This document shows, piece by piece, positions 38,083 to 46,899 of a DNA stretch of 64,000 nucleotides. The DNA comes from Planctomycetota bacterium (GTDB taxonomy: Bacteria > Planctomycetota > Planctomycetia > Gemmatales > Gemmataceae). The notes under the pieces are model-generated. The model was not told the DNA's origin. It was given only the letters and a program-made list of their open reading frames with translations, and did not search any database. Numbering within the stretch: the first letter of the stretch is position 1; each line of letters opens with the position of its first letter. A program made the position numbers and the translations under genes. Location: positions 186,001 through 250,000 of the forward strand of contig VGXS01000003.1 in assembly GCA_016873225.1 (NCBI GenBank). Direction: 5' to 3'.

Positions 38083-39459
38083 ATGCCAAAACCATTTCCA
38101 ACAACTGTTTTGGTCTTGGCCTCGGGTTTCCTCCTGATCATGGCCTCCAGCGGTTGTGGCCGAGTCGAACTGAACGATGAGCTTGAATATCCGGACCGGA
38201 CAAGCCCAGTCGTGCTGATGGAAAAACACCCCGATCAAGGCCCACCCGGATTCCCCCCCCCCGGCAAACCGCCTGTATCAGTCGATTGGCTGGTCGCTCG
38301 GGGAGTTTCAGTACTCGATCCCTCGTCCATCACGACAGTGGCGTGGGCCTCCGGCTGGATGGCCGCACTCAAGGAAGAATCCGGGCGGCACTTTGGCAAT
38401 CCGGGCAAGCCGCGTGTCGGTGCCACCGACACCCCCTCGATTGCCGCCCTTTCGGCGGAACTCGGCATGGATGAAACCAAGCTTGCGGAAGGATCAAGGC
38501 TTTACCGGCGTCTTTGCGTCCAGTGCCATGGAGTTACCGGTGATGGTCTGGGAGCGGCCAGCCTTTGGCTAAGTCCCGCCCCACGCGACCTGAGGACCGG
38601 TGACTTCAAGTTCATTTCCGCGGCTGAGCACAAACTCCCAACCGGATTTCAACCTCTCAAGGCTCGTCCGCGCACGGAAGACCTTGTGAAAACCCTCAGG
38701 GTTGGCCTGGAAGGGACCTCCATGCCATCATTCGCCTTGCTGGGAGACGGTCCGCTGGAGTCCCTGGCGGCTTATGTGATCAATCTGAGCTGCCGAGGAG
38801 AACTAGAACAAGCTGTCATCACGGGGGTTCTTAGGCAGGACAAGGAGACATCACAAGCTGTGGCCAAAAACCCCGCCCAGGAGGAGGTCATCCGTTACAA
38901 GAGGATGCTTTCCACCACATTGGAATGGGAGGATCCCGAGGCTGATGTCGATGACTTCATGGCCAAGTTGCCGTCACCGTCCATCAAGTTGTACGCGGAA
39001 AAATACATCGACAGGATGCTTCGTGAGTACATCGCGGCCAACAAAAACCCGATACCTGTTCCCGCTTACCCCTACTCCGAAGATAAGCCGATTCCCCCGG
39101 CATCTATCATCGCCGGCCATGCGCTCTTCAAGGCGCAATGTGTCAATTGCCATGCCGATTACGGGAGGCAGAGCGATCTTAGGTTCGAGGTGTGGGGTTC
39201 GGTTGTCAGGCCGGCCAACCTTACCTTGTCGCGTTACAAGGGTGGCAGGCGCCCCATTGACATTTATTACCGCATCGCCCGGGGAATTCCCCCATGCGCC
39301 ATGCCGAAGGCCAACCTTGGAGATTCCGCGCCCGCCAAGGCGGGCTGGGACCTGGTGAATTTCCTGATGGCGCTTCCGCACCCCGAACATCTGCCCGATG
39401 AGGTCCGCGCGCAGGTTTATGGTGGATCCCTTTCCAAAAAATCAGGGACCACCCCATGA
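38083..39459 (+). CDS. Diheme cytochrome c lipoprotein of the oxidase operon
   Basis: A 458-residue exported protein. The lipobox ends at C25 (MASSGC), so it is probably membrane-anchored. The first cytochrome c domain has CVQCH at 145-149 and a likely Met ligand in GTSMP. The second has CVNCH near 353 and a Met in PCAMPK. It is the first gene of the oxidase operon and its stop overlaps the coxB start by four bases (ATGA). It most likely passes electrons to the CuA site of subunit II; this role is inferred from context. The start is the ATG just before the signal sequence. Confidence 0.9.
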   Translation: MPKPFPTTVLVLASGFLLIMASSGCGRVELNDELEYPDRTSPVVLMEKHPDQGPPGFPPPGKPPVSVDWLVARGVSVLDPSSITTVAWASGWMAALKEESGRHFGNPGKPRVGATDTPSIAALSAELGMDETKLAEGSRLYRRLCVQCHGVTGDGLGAASLWLSPAPRDLRTGDFKFISAAEHKLPTGFQPLKARPRTEDLVKTLRVGLEGTSMPSFALLGDGPLESLAAYVINLSCRGELEQAVITGVLRQDKETSQAVAKNPAQEEVIRYKRMLSTTLEWEDPEADVDDFMAKLPSPSIKLYAEKYIDRMLREYIAANKNPIPVPAYPYSEDKPIPPASIIAGHALFKAQCVNCHADYGRQSDLRFEVWGSVVRPANLTLSRYKGGRRPIDIYYRIARGIPPCAMPKANLGDSAPAKAGWDLVNFLMALPHPEHLPDEVRAQVYGGSLSKKSGTTP

Positions 39460-40424
39460 GCAACCTGTTCATCAACACATCGGAATGGCCTTTCTACATT
39501 CCGATCGCCCTCTCCATTTTCGCGGTTTTGATGTTCGCGCTATCCAAGGCTTGGCCGCGGGCGTGGTCCATCCTGTTTGGCTCAACGCTGCTTGCCGTTC
39601 TCGCCGGCACCATGGTCGCGGCATGGGCCGGTCTTTGGTTGCCCGCCAACGGCGCAAGTTTCGGCGGCGAGGTGGACTTACTCTTCAACCTCATTCTCGT
39701 CCTCACGACCTTTTTCTTCATCCTGACGGAGGCGATTCTCGTTTGGTCCCTTTGGAACCACAAGCCGCCAGAGGGAAAGTCGCCTTCCGCCATCCACGGT
39801 GATCATCGGCTCGAACTGGCGTGGACCATCGTTCCGGCGCTTCTTCTTGCCGGCATCGCCGTGGTCCAGATGCCAACCTGGGCAAGGATGAAGGGCGCTG
39901 GAAACGAATCGTGGCTTAGCACCCGTTACGAGGTGGGCAGCGACAAGGCCGACCTGCTTGTTTGCGTCCATGGACGCCAATGGGAATGGCGCGTTCGCTA
40001 CCATGATCCCACCTTGCCCATGCCAACCCGACCATTGGATTGGGCTGCCAAGGCCGAGCCGACCGACCTGCACGCCGTCAACGAAATCCACGCCTACCCC
40101 GGCGCCAAGGTCAGGCTTCTTCTTCGGACCCATGATGTGATCCACAGCTTCTTCGTCCCGCAATTGCGCATCAAGCAGGACATGCTGCCTGGAAGGACGA
40201 CCCCGGCATGGTTCATCCCCACTCCAGCCGACAGTTCCCGCGAGAACCGCTGGGAGATCGCATGCGCCGAACTTTGCGGCGGCAATCATTACCGCATGCG
40301 GGGGCAGGTCGTGATCCATCCGGACAAGTCCGCCTTTGACGCCTGGTATGCCTCCAGCGCGGGCGAACAATCACGGCGAAAGCGATCCGAAAAGGCCGTC
40401 GCAAGCGCCCCAAAGGCCAGTTGA
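39456..40424 (+). CDS. coxB: Cytochrome c oxidase subunit II
   Basis: A 322-residue subunit. An N-terminal hydrophobic region with helices near 15-35, 40-60 and 75-100 is followed by the periplasmic cupredoxin domain. The CuA ligands are complete: His in DVIHSFFVP and the cluster CAELCGGNHYRM near 270-281. An extra loop of about 25 residues follows the GRQWEW strand. It accepts electrons from cytochrome c and passes them to heme a in subunit I. It overlaps the preceding cytochrome gene and ends 12 bases before ctaD. Confidence 0.95.
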   Translation: MSNLFINTSEWPFYIPIALSIFAVLMFALSKAWPRAWSILFGSTLLAVLAGTMVAAWAGLWLPANGASFGGEVDLLFNLILVLTTFFFILTEAILVWSLWNHKPPEGKSPSAIHGDHRLELAWTIVPALLLAGIAVVQMPTWARMKGAGNESWLSTRYEVGSDKADLLVCVHGRQWEWRVRYHDPTLPMPTRPLDWAAKAEPTDLHAVNEIHAYPGAKVRLLLRTHDVIHSFFVPQLRIKQDMLPGRTTPAWFIPTPADSSRENRWEIACAELCGGNHYRMRGQVVIHPDKSAFDAWYASSAGEQSRRKRSEKAVASAPKAS

Positions 40425-40436
40425 GGGCTTTCCGGA

Positions 40437-42227
40437 ATGTCCGAACACCCGACCACCGGCCACCATGCCCCCACGGGATTCCTGTCCAAGTATGTGTTTT
40501 CGCGCGATCACAAGGTGATCGGCATCCAATTCATGTTCAGCGCCGTCATCTTCCTTCTTCTGGGCGGGGCACTGGCGTTGGCGGTCAGGCTTCAGGTCGG
40601 CTATCCCGAGGAGGCCTTGGGAATCCTCACCAAGGCGTTCCCGTTTATCGGGTCCCGCGTGCCGCCGGAATGGGGCGGCCGGATGTCGCCCGAGTTTTAC
40701 ACGATGCTCTTCACGATGCATGCCACCGTGATGATCTTCTTCGTGATCATTCCATGGTTGACGGGCGCCTTCGGAAATTACCTGATCCCCCTGATGATTG
40801 GCGCGGGTGACATGGCCTTTCCGACGCTCAACATGCTTTCCTACTGGCTCATGTGGCCGGGATTCATCTGCATCATGGCCAGCTTTTTCGTGGATGGAGG
40901 CGCCTCGGGGGTGGGTTGGACGGCCTACCCGACCATCTCGAGCGCCGCGACCGCCCATGGAGAACTCGCCAGCCCGGCGGCCCGTCACGCCGGAGCGGGC
41001 CATGTCCTCTGGCTTGTGTCCCTGCTGTTTGTCGGCGTTTCCTCACTCATGGGCAGCGTCAATTACATCACGACGGTCACCCATTGCAGGGCGCCCGGCC
41101 TTTCTCTCTGGAGGATGCCGCTCACCGTCTGGTCGCTTTTCATCACGGCGATCCTGCAGTCAGTCGCCCTCCCGCCATTGACGGTGGCCCTGATGATGCA
41201 ACTCCTTGACAAGACCGCGGGCACCAACTTCTTCCTGCCCCCGGGCGGACTTGGATTTGGCAACTGGAGCACCGGCCCCGGGGGCGGGCAACCATTGCTG
41301 TGGCAGCACCTCTTTTGGTTCTACTCGCACCCGGCCGTTTACATCATGATCCTGCCGGCCATGGGGATGGTTTCCGATGTCATGGTGGCGTTCTGCCGCA
41401 AGCCGCTGTTCGGGTACCGGCCCATGGTTTTCTCGATGGCCGCCATCGCGGGCCTGGGGTTCATCGTGTGGGGGCACCACATGTTCCAATCCGGCATGGA
41501 TCCCCGCCTGGGCACGGGCTTCATGCTGGCCACCATCATGATCGCCCTGCCCTCGGCCGTGAAAACATTCAACTGGCTGGCGACCCTGTGGGGCAGCAAG
41601 ATCTACTTTTCCGCCGCCATGCTGAACGCGCTGGGGTTCGTGTCGATGTTCGTCATCGGCGGGTTGAGCGGTATTTTCATGGCCGCGACACCCGTGGATG
41701 TGGTCTTCCATGACACCTATTTTATTGTCGCCCACATCCATTATGTGCTTTTCCTGAGCAGCCTCTTCGGAATTTACGCCGCAACCTACTACTGGTATCC
41801 CAAGATGTTTGGAAGGCACATGTCCGAGGGGCTGGGACAACTTCACTTCGCACTCACCTTCATCCTGGCCAACTGCACCTTTTATCCGATGCACATCCTC
41901 GGGATCGGTGGGCATCCTCGACGGTATTACGACCCGACTCTCTATGAATTCCTCCAGCCGTTCCAGCCTCTCAATCGTTTCATGACCGTCAGCGCCGTGC
42001 TGCTCGGATTGTCCCAGTTGATATTCCTCGCCAACTTTTTCGGTTCCCTGGTTTTCGGCCGGAGGGCTTCCACCAATCCCTGGAACGCGAACACGCTTGA
42101 ATGGGAGGCACCTTCCCCTCCCCCCCATGGCAACTTTGAGAATGCCCCGGTGGTTGTCCGCGGTCCCTATGAATATGCCATCAGCGGTTCCACCGACCAT
42201 CTCACCCAGACAGCCTCGGGAGCCTGA
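40437..42227 (+). CDS. ctaD: Cytochrome c oxidase subunit I
   Basis: A 596-residue, 12-helix-plus heme-copper oxidase subunit. Visible ligands are TMHATVM (low-spin heme), WFYSHPAVY near 295 (CuB His and cross-linked Tyr), the GHHMF pair (CuB) and AHIHYVL (both hemes). The K-channel lysine is present in PSAVKTFNW. In place of GHPEVY, which carries the D-channel glutamate of A1 enzymes, it has YSHPAVY, the Tyr-Ser signature of A2-type oxidases. It reduces oxygen and pumps protons. Three bases separate it from ctaA. Confidence 0.96.
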   Translation: MSEHPTTGHHAPTGFLSKYVFSRDHKVIGIQFMFSAVIFLLLGGALALAVRLQVGYPEEALGILTKAFPFIGSRVPPEWGGRMSPEFYTMLFTMHATVMIFFVIIPWLTGAFGNYLIPLMIGAGDMAFPTLNMLSYWLMWPGFICIMASFFVDGGASGVGWTAYPTISSAATAHGELASPAARHAGAGHVLWLVSLLFVGVSSLMGSVNYITTVTHCRAPGLSLWRMPLTVWSLFITAILQSVALPPLTVALMMQLLDKTAGTNFFLPPGGLGFGNWSTGPGGGQPLLWQHLFWFYSHPAVYIMILPAMGMVSDVMVAFCRKPLFGYRPMVFSMAAIAGLGFIVWGHHMFQSGMDPRLGTGFMLATIMIALPSAVKTFNWLATLWGSKIYFSAAMLNALGFVSMFVIGGLSGIFMAATPVDVVFHDTYFIVAHIHYVLFLSSLFGIYAATYYWYPKMFGRHMSEGLGQLHFALTFILANCTFYPMHILGIGGHPRRYYDPTLYEFLQPFQPLNRFMTVSAVLLGLSQLIFLANFFGSLVFGRRASTNPWNANTLEWEAPSPPPHGNFENAPVVVRGPYEYAISGSTDHLTQTASGA

Positions 42228-42230
42228 ATC

Positions 42231-43361
42231 ATGGAATTGGCTCCCGCCCTACGGCCAGACACTCTCACTCGGTCCCTGGCATGGACCACCATGGGATGCC
42301 TCGCCATCCTTCTTGGGCTGGGAACGCTGATCACCACCTACCGGGTCGGCATGGTTGACCCCATCTGGCCGACGGAACCCTGGTTTCTCCTTAGCAACTG
42401 GCAAGAACCGTCCGCCGGATACCTGATTGAACACATCCACAGGGTGGCGGGATATGTCTCGGGACTGGTGATCCTGGCGATGGTCCTATCCGCATGGAGA
42501 TCAGCGCCGGCCATCATGGGGGCGATACCGCTCATCCTTGTCTCGGGGTGCCTTGCGTTTGCCATGACCAGCATCAACAGGGAAATGGCCAGAACCGATC
42601 CCATCGGGGCTGTGAATCCCGTGCGGTTTTATGGCTCCCTTGCCATGGCCTTGCTGTTCTTCCTTGTTCCCGCTTTGGCCTGGTTAAGCGGAAAAGACGG
42701 CCATTCGACCGGAAGGTCGCTCAGGCTGGCGGCGCTTCTCACTTATGGCGCCGTCATCGTTCAGGGCCTGTTGGGCGGATTCAGGGTTTATCTCAACGCC
42801 CTTATGGGTGACACGCTCGCGACAATCCATGGCGCCTTTGGACAATGCGTTCTCGCCCTGGCATGCGCGACACTCACTCTTTCCGTGATGGATTGCCTGA
42901 GCGTTTCGTCAGCGGAATCGCCCCGCAAGGCGGCCAGATTTTTCGGCCTTCTCGTGGCCGTGACACTTCTCCAACTGGCATGGGCGGTGGTCGTGCGTCA
43001 CCAGGGTGCTGGCTGGGCCCAAAGGCTGCATGTCATCTTCGCGGTGATCATCGCAGGAGGTCTTGGGCAGGCCACGATGCTTTGCCGGGAGGAGGGTGCC
43101 AGGCACCTCAGGGTTTTCGCGATCATCCTGACCGCCGCGCTCGTTCTTCAAGTCACGCTCGGAGTGGAAGCATGGCTCGGAAAGTTTGGCACCGGCAAGT
43201 CGTTGGTACCCGAGGCCAGGACGGCGGGTGAGGCACTTTTGCGGACGGGCCACTCGTTGATCGGCGCGGCCTACCTGGCCCTGACCGTGGCGGCATGGAT
43301 CCGGGCATGGCGGCCAGCGGCCTTGAAGGCCGGCCCGATGCCCACCGGGGGATTCAAGTGA
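42231..43361 (+). CDS. ctaA: Heme A synthase (CtaA/COX15 family)
   Basis: A 376-residue membrane protein with about eight helices in two related four-helix bundles. Conserved histidines occur in IEHIHRVAG, TIHGAFGQ, QRLHVIFA and TGHSLIGA. It converts heme O to heme A for the adjacent oxidase. Its stop overlaps the GTG start of ctaB (GTGA). The membership is secure from the His pattern and operon position. Confidence 0.9.
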   Translation: MELAPALRPDTLTRSLAWTTMGCLAILLGLGTLITTYRVGMVDPIWPTEPWFLLSNWQEPSAGYLIEHIHRVAGYVSGLVILAMVLSAWRSAPAIMGAIPLILVSGCLAFAMTSINREMARTDPIGAVNPVRFYGSLAMALLFFLVPALAWLSGKDGHSTGRSLRLAALLTYGAVIVQGLLGGFRVYLNALMGDTLATIHGAFGQCVLALACATLTLSVMDCLSVSSAESPRKAARFFGLLVAVTLLQLAWAVVVRHQGAGWAQRLHVIFAVIIAGGLGQATMLCREEGARHLRVFAIILTAALVLQVTLGVEAWLGKFGTGKSLVPEARTAGEALLRTGHSLIGAAYLALTVAAWIRAWRPAALKAGPMPTGGFK

Positions 43362-44344
43362 ACACCCCCTCCATCAACATGGCGGCCTCGGCGGCCCGCC
43401 CATCGACCGGCGGCGCCTATTTGCTGGCCCTGTTTGAACTCACCAAACCGCGCGTCGCCACCCTCGTTATATTCAGCGTCGCCGCGGGCGCAGGCCTTGC
43501 CTGGCAAACACGCCCCGAACTCGGATCCTGGGCCATGCTTGTCCATGCCGTCATCGGCACAAGCCTGGTGGCCGCCGGGGCCAGCGTGCTGAACCAGGTG
43601 CTGGAGAAAGCCAGTGATGCCCTGATGGTCCGCACCCGCACAAGGCCCCTGCCGACGGGGCGGGTTGGTCTGGCGGCCTCCACCGCATTCGGAGTCATCC
43701 TTTCCGTCGCCGGGCTAGCCTACCTCATGGTCTCGTCGCGAGGGTTGGTCGCGGCCTTCGCGGCATTTCTAACCTTGTTTGGCTATGTCCTTGTCTACAC
43801 ACCGCTCAAGCGCGTCAGCGCCGTCAATACCCTTGTCGGCGCGGTGCCGGGGGCCATGCCGCCCGTCCTCGGCTACCTCGCCATCACGGGCGAGTGGGAC
43901 GCCATGGCGTGGCTTCTATTTGCCATCCTCTTTGTTTGGCAAATCCCACATTTTCTGTCCATCGCCTGGATGTACAGGAACCAGTATGAGGCCGCCGGCC
44001 TGCGGATGATCACCGTGAACGATCCGTCGGGTGGCCGCACATCCAGGCAAATGGTTCTCTACTGCCTGGCCCTGCTGGTGGTTTCATCATTGCCGGCCGT
44101 CCTGCTTCCGCCCCACCTGAGGCCGGGCCCGCTTTTTCTCGGGGCCAGCCTGCTGGCGGGGGGAATCTTTCTTCGCTCGGCCATACGCTTCGCGTTCCAG
44201 CCAACCGACCAACGGGCGCGGTTCGCGCTTCGGGCTTCCCTGCTTCATCTTCCGCTGGTGCTGGGCGCCTGGCTCGCTGATCCGCTCTTTCGCGCCCGGC
44301 CTGATCAACAACCTCCCGTCATCACCTTGGAGGAGGCACGCTAA
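43358..44344 (+). CDS. ctaB: Protoheme IX farnesyltransferase (heme O synthase)
   Basis: A 328-residue UbiA-family prenyltransferase with about nine helices. It attaches farnesyl to heme B. The first active-site motif reads NQVLEKASDALMVRTRTRP, with Glu in place of the usual first Asp; the second is near YTPLKR, and IPHF(L)xIAW is present. The GTG start at 43358 overlaps the ctaA stop. The stop overlaps the next ATG by one base (TAATG), so ctaA, ctaB and ctaE are tightly coupled. Confidence 0.93.
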   Translation: MNTPSINMAASAARPSTGGAYLLALFELTKPRVATLVIFSVAAGAGLAWQTRPELGSWAMLVHAVIGTSLVAAGASVLNQVLEKASDALMVRTRTRPLPTGRVGLAASTAFGVILSVAGLAYLMVSSRGLVAAFAAFLTLFGYVLVYTPLKRVSAVNTLVGAVPGAMPPVLGYLAITGEWDAMAWLLFAILFVWQIPHFLSIAWMYRNQYEAAGLRMITVNDPSGGRTSRQMVLYCLALLVVSSLPAVLLPPHLRPGPLFLGASLLAGGIFLRSAIRFAFQPTDQRARFALRASLLHLPLVLGAWLADPLFRARPDQQPPVITLEEAR

Positions 44345-45240
44345 TGCTGACCGGCCCTTCCAGTTCCCCCCGCCCCGTCAAGCCTGATGCCGCCCGCTTC
44401 GCCCTGCTTGTGTTTCTGGGCACGGAGGTGATGTTCTTCACGGCCCTGCTGGCATCGTTCCTCGTACTGAGGGCGGGCGCCATCGCCCGGGACGGCATTC
44501 CCTGGCCCAAGCCAGCCGATGTCCATGTCGAACCCCTGCTGGGGCTCGCCAACACGATCATCCTCGTCGCCAGCAGCGCCGCGGCCATGCTGGCGTGCCG
44601 ATTGCTGGCGACGGGATCCTCGGGCGGGGCGACCCGGGCCATCGCGGCCTCGCTGCTGCTTGGCACGGCATTCATGGGAATCAAGGGGTACGAGTATTAC
44701 CAGAAAATCACCCACGGCTTGCTGCCGGGACGCATCGGTGAACTTCACCCCGATGGGAGCCAGGCCAGGGCCCGCTACGACACGGCGGCCGGATTCGCGT
44801 TCGTCGAGGAGGTGAAGGCCCGGCTCGAATCCGACGCTCGTCCGCTCATCAAATCCCCGTCTGGGCCGTTCTCGCCGCCCCTTTCCCTCGAGGTGGATCT
44901 CCTCAAAGATATGGATGCGCGCAGGCTCACGCCCGGCATGGTCACCCAACGGGTTCTTGAAATCCAATCCCATGCCGGTGATGGCGGGCATTCGGTCCCC
45001 GCCCGGCTTCCCGCGGTCGCCGCGCATGGCAACCTTTGGGCATCCTGCTACTTCCTGATAACGGGCTGCCACGCCTTGCATCTCGTCATCGGCCTCCTCT
45101 TGTTGCTGGGATTGCTGCTACGGGGAATCCGCGGGGCATTGACTCTCGAGCACCTCCCCTACCTTTCGAATGTCTCCTTGTACTGGCATTTTGTCGACAT
45201 GGTTTGGCTGGTTGTTTTCCCAGTGATTTACCTGCTTTAA
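44344..45240 (+). CDS. ctaE: Cytochrome c oxidase subunit III (with a large inserted loop)
   Basis: A 298-residue subunit with about five to six helices. The family features are LGTEVMFFTALLASF, the glutamate in IKGYEYYQK and the end YWHFVDMVWLVVF. Between helices at about residues 125-220 an unusual hydrophilic insertion of roughly 90 residues is present, rich in Arg, Pro and Ala. It starts at the last base of ctaB. It is needed for stable oxidase assembly and proton uptake. Confidence 0.9.
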   Translation: MLTGPSSSPRPVKPDAARFALLVFLGTEVMFFTALLASFLVLRAGAIARDGIPWPKPADVHVEPLLGLANTIILVASSAAAMLACRLLATGSSGGATRAIAASLLLGTAFMGIKGYEYYQKITHGLLPGRIGELHPDGSQARARYDTAAGFAFVEEVKARLESDARPLIKSPSGPFSPPLSLEVDLLKDMDARRLTPGMVTQRVLEIQSHAGDGGHSVPARLPAVAAHGNLWASCYFLITGCHALHLVIGLLLLLGLLLRGIRGALTLEHLPYLSNVSLYWHFVDMVWLVVFPVIYLL

Positions 45241-45255
45241 CCAAGGAACCGCTGC

Positions 45256-45555
45256 ATGGACAATCCTTCCGGAACCAAGTCATTCCCGATCGCCGCAAGC
45301 CTGGCCCCTGGCGCTTGCATCGCCGTTCTCATGTCGCTGATGGCCTGCTGCGCCCTGGGATTCATCCCTTCGGGTCCATGGCCTCCACTGATTGGCGCCT
45401 GCTGCCTGACAGGGGCCCTCGCCGTATCAATCGCCTTTTCTTTCGAGCTTTCACATGAAGGGGGAACAGTGGCCCTTCTCGCCGCCCCGATCCTGTTGCT
45501 CGCGACCGTTCTTGGCCTCTGCCTGACGCCCGACATGGTGCTCGCATGGTTCTGA
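45256..45555 (+). CDS. Small three-helix membrane protein, likely oxidase subunit IV-like
   Basis: A 99-residue protein with three hydrophobic segments (about 18-38, 44-62 and 72-92). Size, topology and place directly after subunit III suggest a CtaF/subunit IV-like or assembly protein, but no diagnostic motif is visible. It starts 15 bases after ctaE and its 3' end overlaps the next gene by 10 bases. Confidence 0.65.
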   Translation: MDNPSGTKSFPIAASLAPGACIAVLMSLMACCALGFIPSGPWPPLIGACCLTGALAVSIAFSFELSHEGGTVALLAAPILLLATVLGLCLTPDMVLAWF

Positions 45556-46646
45556 CTTGCCGGGCCGGCTTGGCCATCGCGATGATGGCCGCGTTGCTTT
45601 CGACGGGTTGCAACGCCTGGCGAGGTGGCGAGTCGCCTGGGCCCGCCGATCGAATGGCCCCCGACTTTTCGATGGTCGATTCACAGGGCCGTCAGGTAAG
45701 CCTTGCCGACTTGAAGGGCAAGGTTTGGATCGCGTCCTTCCTCTTCACCCGTTGCACCCTTGGATGCCCTCAGGTCGCGGAGTCGGTCAAGGCCTTGCAA
45801 GACCGGCTCAAGGATCGCAAGGAACTGCTTTTTGTCACCTTCACGGTCGATCCCGACCGGGACGATTCCGGCGAACTCAGCCGGTATGCGACACACTTTG
45901 GCGCCGACCCGGACCGTTGGCTTTTCCTCAGGGGGGACAAGCCCTCGTTGGACAAGCTGGTGACCGATGGTTTCCAGATGGCCATCAGCAGGGATGATTC
46001 CAAGCCGATTGGCGAAGATATCACCCACCCCCTCAAACTGGTTCTGATCGACAGGGAAGGATTCATTCGTTCACGGTTTCCCGGGCTGGCCAATCCCCTC
46101 GAACCCGCTGAAACATTTGCCACCGAACAGCGCGCGCTTCGCGCGCAAGTGGACATCCTGCTCCGCGAAAGGCCATGGTTTCACTGGTTCATTCCCTCGG
46201 CGGAACTCAACGCGTTTCTCAACGGCTTGGCGGGAGTGCTGCTGGTGGTGGCTCTGTTGGCGATCAAGGCGGGCAAGCGCGAACTTCACGGCGCGCTCAT
46301 GATCGGCGCGATCATTGCCTCTGCCGTGTTCCTGGCATCCTACCTCATCTACCACATATTCCTCAAGCATGGGGTGGCCACATCGTTCGCTTCCCGCGCG
46401 CCCCTCGCGCCGCCCGGTGCGCTCTATGGCTACTTGGCAATCCTGCTGACCCACACGGTGCTGGCGATCGTCGTGACTCCGATGGCGCTTGTGGTGGCGT
46501 CGCTGGGCCTGAGGGGCGGGGAGTCCTTGAAGCGCCACAAAGCGCTGGCTCGCTGGGTCTTTCCATCCTGGTTGTATGTCGCCGTGACGGGCGTTGTGGT
46601 TTATTGGATGTTATACCGCCTTCCCGGGGCGGCGGGATGGAATTGA
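45546..46646 (+). CDS. Sco copper chaperone fused to a DUF420 membrane domain
   Basis: A 366-residue fusion. A lipobox ends near C22, followed by a thioredoxin-fold Sco/SenC domain (about 35-205) with copper ligands C70 and C74 (TRCTLGCP) and H161 (DITHPLKL). After a linker, residues about 210-366 form a four-helix DUF420-like domain with several conserved His (ELHGALM, IYHIFLKHG, LLTHTV, KRHKALAR). Sco delivers copper to CuA and DUF420-type proteins assist oxidase assembly, so one polypeptide may do both in the oxidase operon. The fusion itself is visible directly in the sequence. Confidence 0.88.
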   Translation: MVLTCRAGLAIAMMAALLSTGCNAWRGGESPGPADRMAPDFSMVDSQGRQVSLADLKGKVWIASFLFTRCTLGCPQVAESVKALQDRLKDRKELLFVTFTVDPDRDDSGELSRYATHFGADPDRWLFLRGDKPSLDKLVTDGFQMAISRDDSKPIGEDITHPLKLVLIDREGFIRSRFPGLANPLEPAETFATEQRALRAQVDILLRERPWFHWFIPSAELNAFLNGLAGVLLVVALLAIKAGKRELHGALMIGAIIASAVFLASYLIYHIFLKHGVATSFASRAPLAPPGALYGYLAILLTHTVLAIVVTPMALVVASLGLRGGESLKRHKALARWVFPSWLYVAVTGVVVYWMLYRLPGAAGWN

Positions 46647-46659
46647 GGGGAAAGACACC

Positions 46660-46899
46660 ATGAACCGTTGGGGATGGACAATGGTGGCTCTTTTCGTTTC
46701 AACCGCCTTGGCGCATGGTTGCCCAAGTTGTTCGGGGGACACGCCCCCCGATGAGGATGGCGTCCAAACAGGGGGCGAAGCAGCCGCCTACGGGCTGAGC
46801 ATCGCCATGCTCATCGGCGCCCCGGCTTTCATGACATGCGCGCTGGGCTACGCCGCCACCCGTACGGGAACCGATCACCCCCCCGGTGTTGCCAGGTAA
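46660..46899 (+). CDS. Small exported protein with CPSC motif, end of oxidase operon
   Basis: A 79-residue protein with a signal peptide (cleavage near LAHG), then CPSC (a possible metal or disulfide site) and a second hydrophobic segment near residues 44-66, which may anchor it. The ATG at 46660 lies 13 bases after the previous stop, near a purine-rich GAGGGGAAAG. Its 3' end overlaps the convergent CxxCH protein gene by 25 bases. A copper-handling or assembly role is only a guess from context. Confidence 0.65.
   Translation: MNRWGWTMVALFVSTALAHGCPSCSGDTPPDEDGVQTGGEAAAYGLSIAMLIGAPAFMTCALGYAATRTGTDHPPGVAR

Noticed and set aside
38857-38871. Possible third heme site in the diheme cytochrome lipoprotein
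   Set aside because: Only two CxxCH motifs are present in the protein; the other Cys residues lack the pattern.
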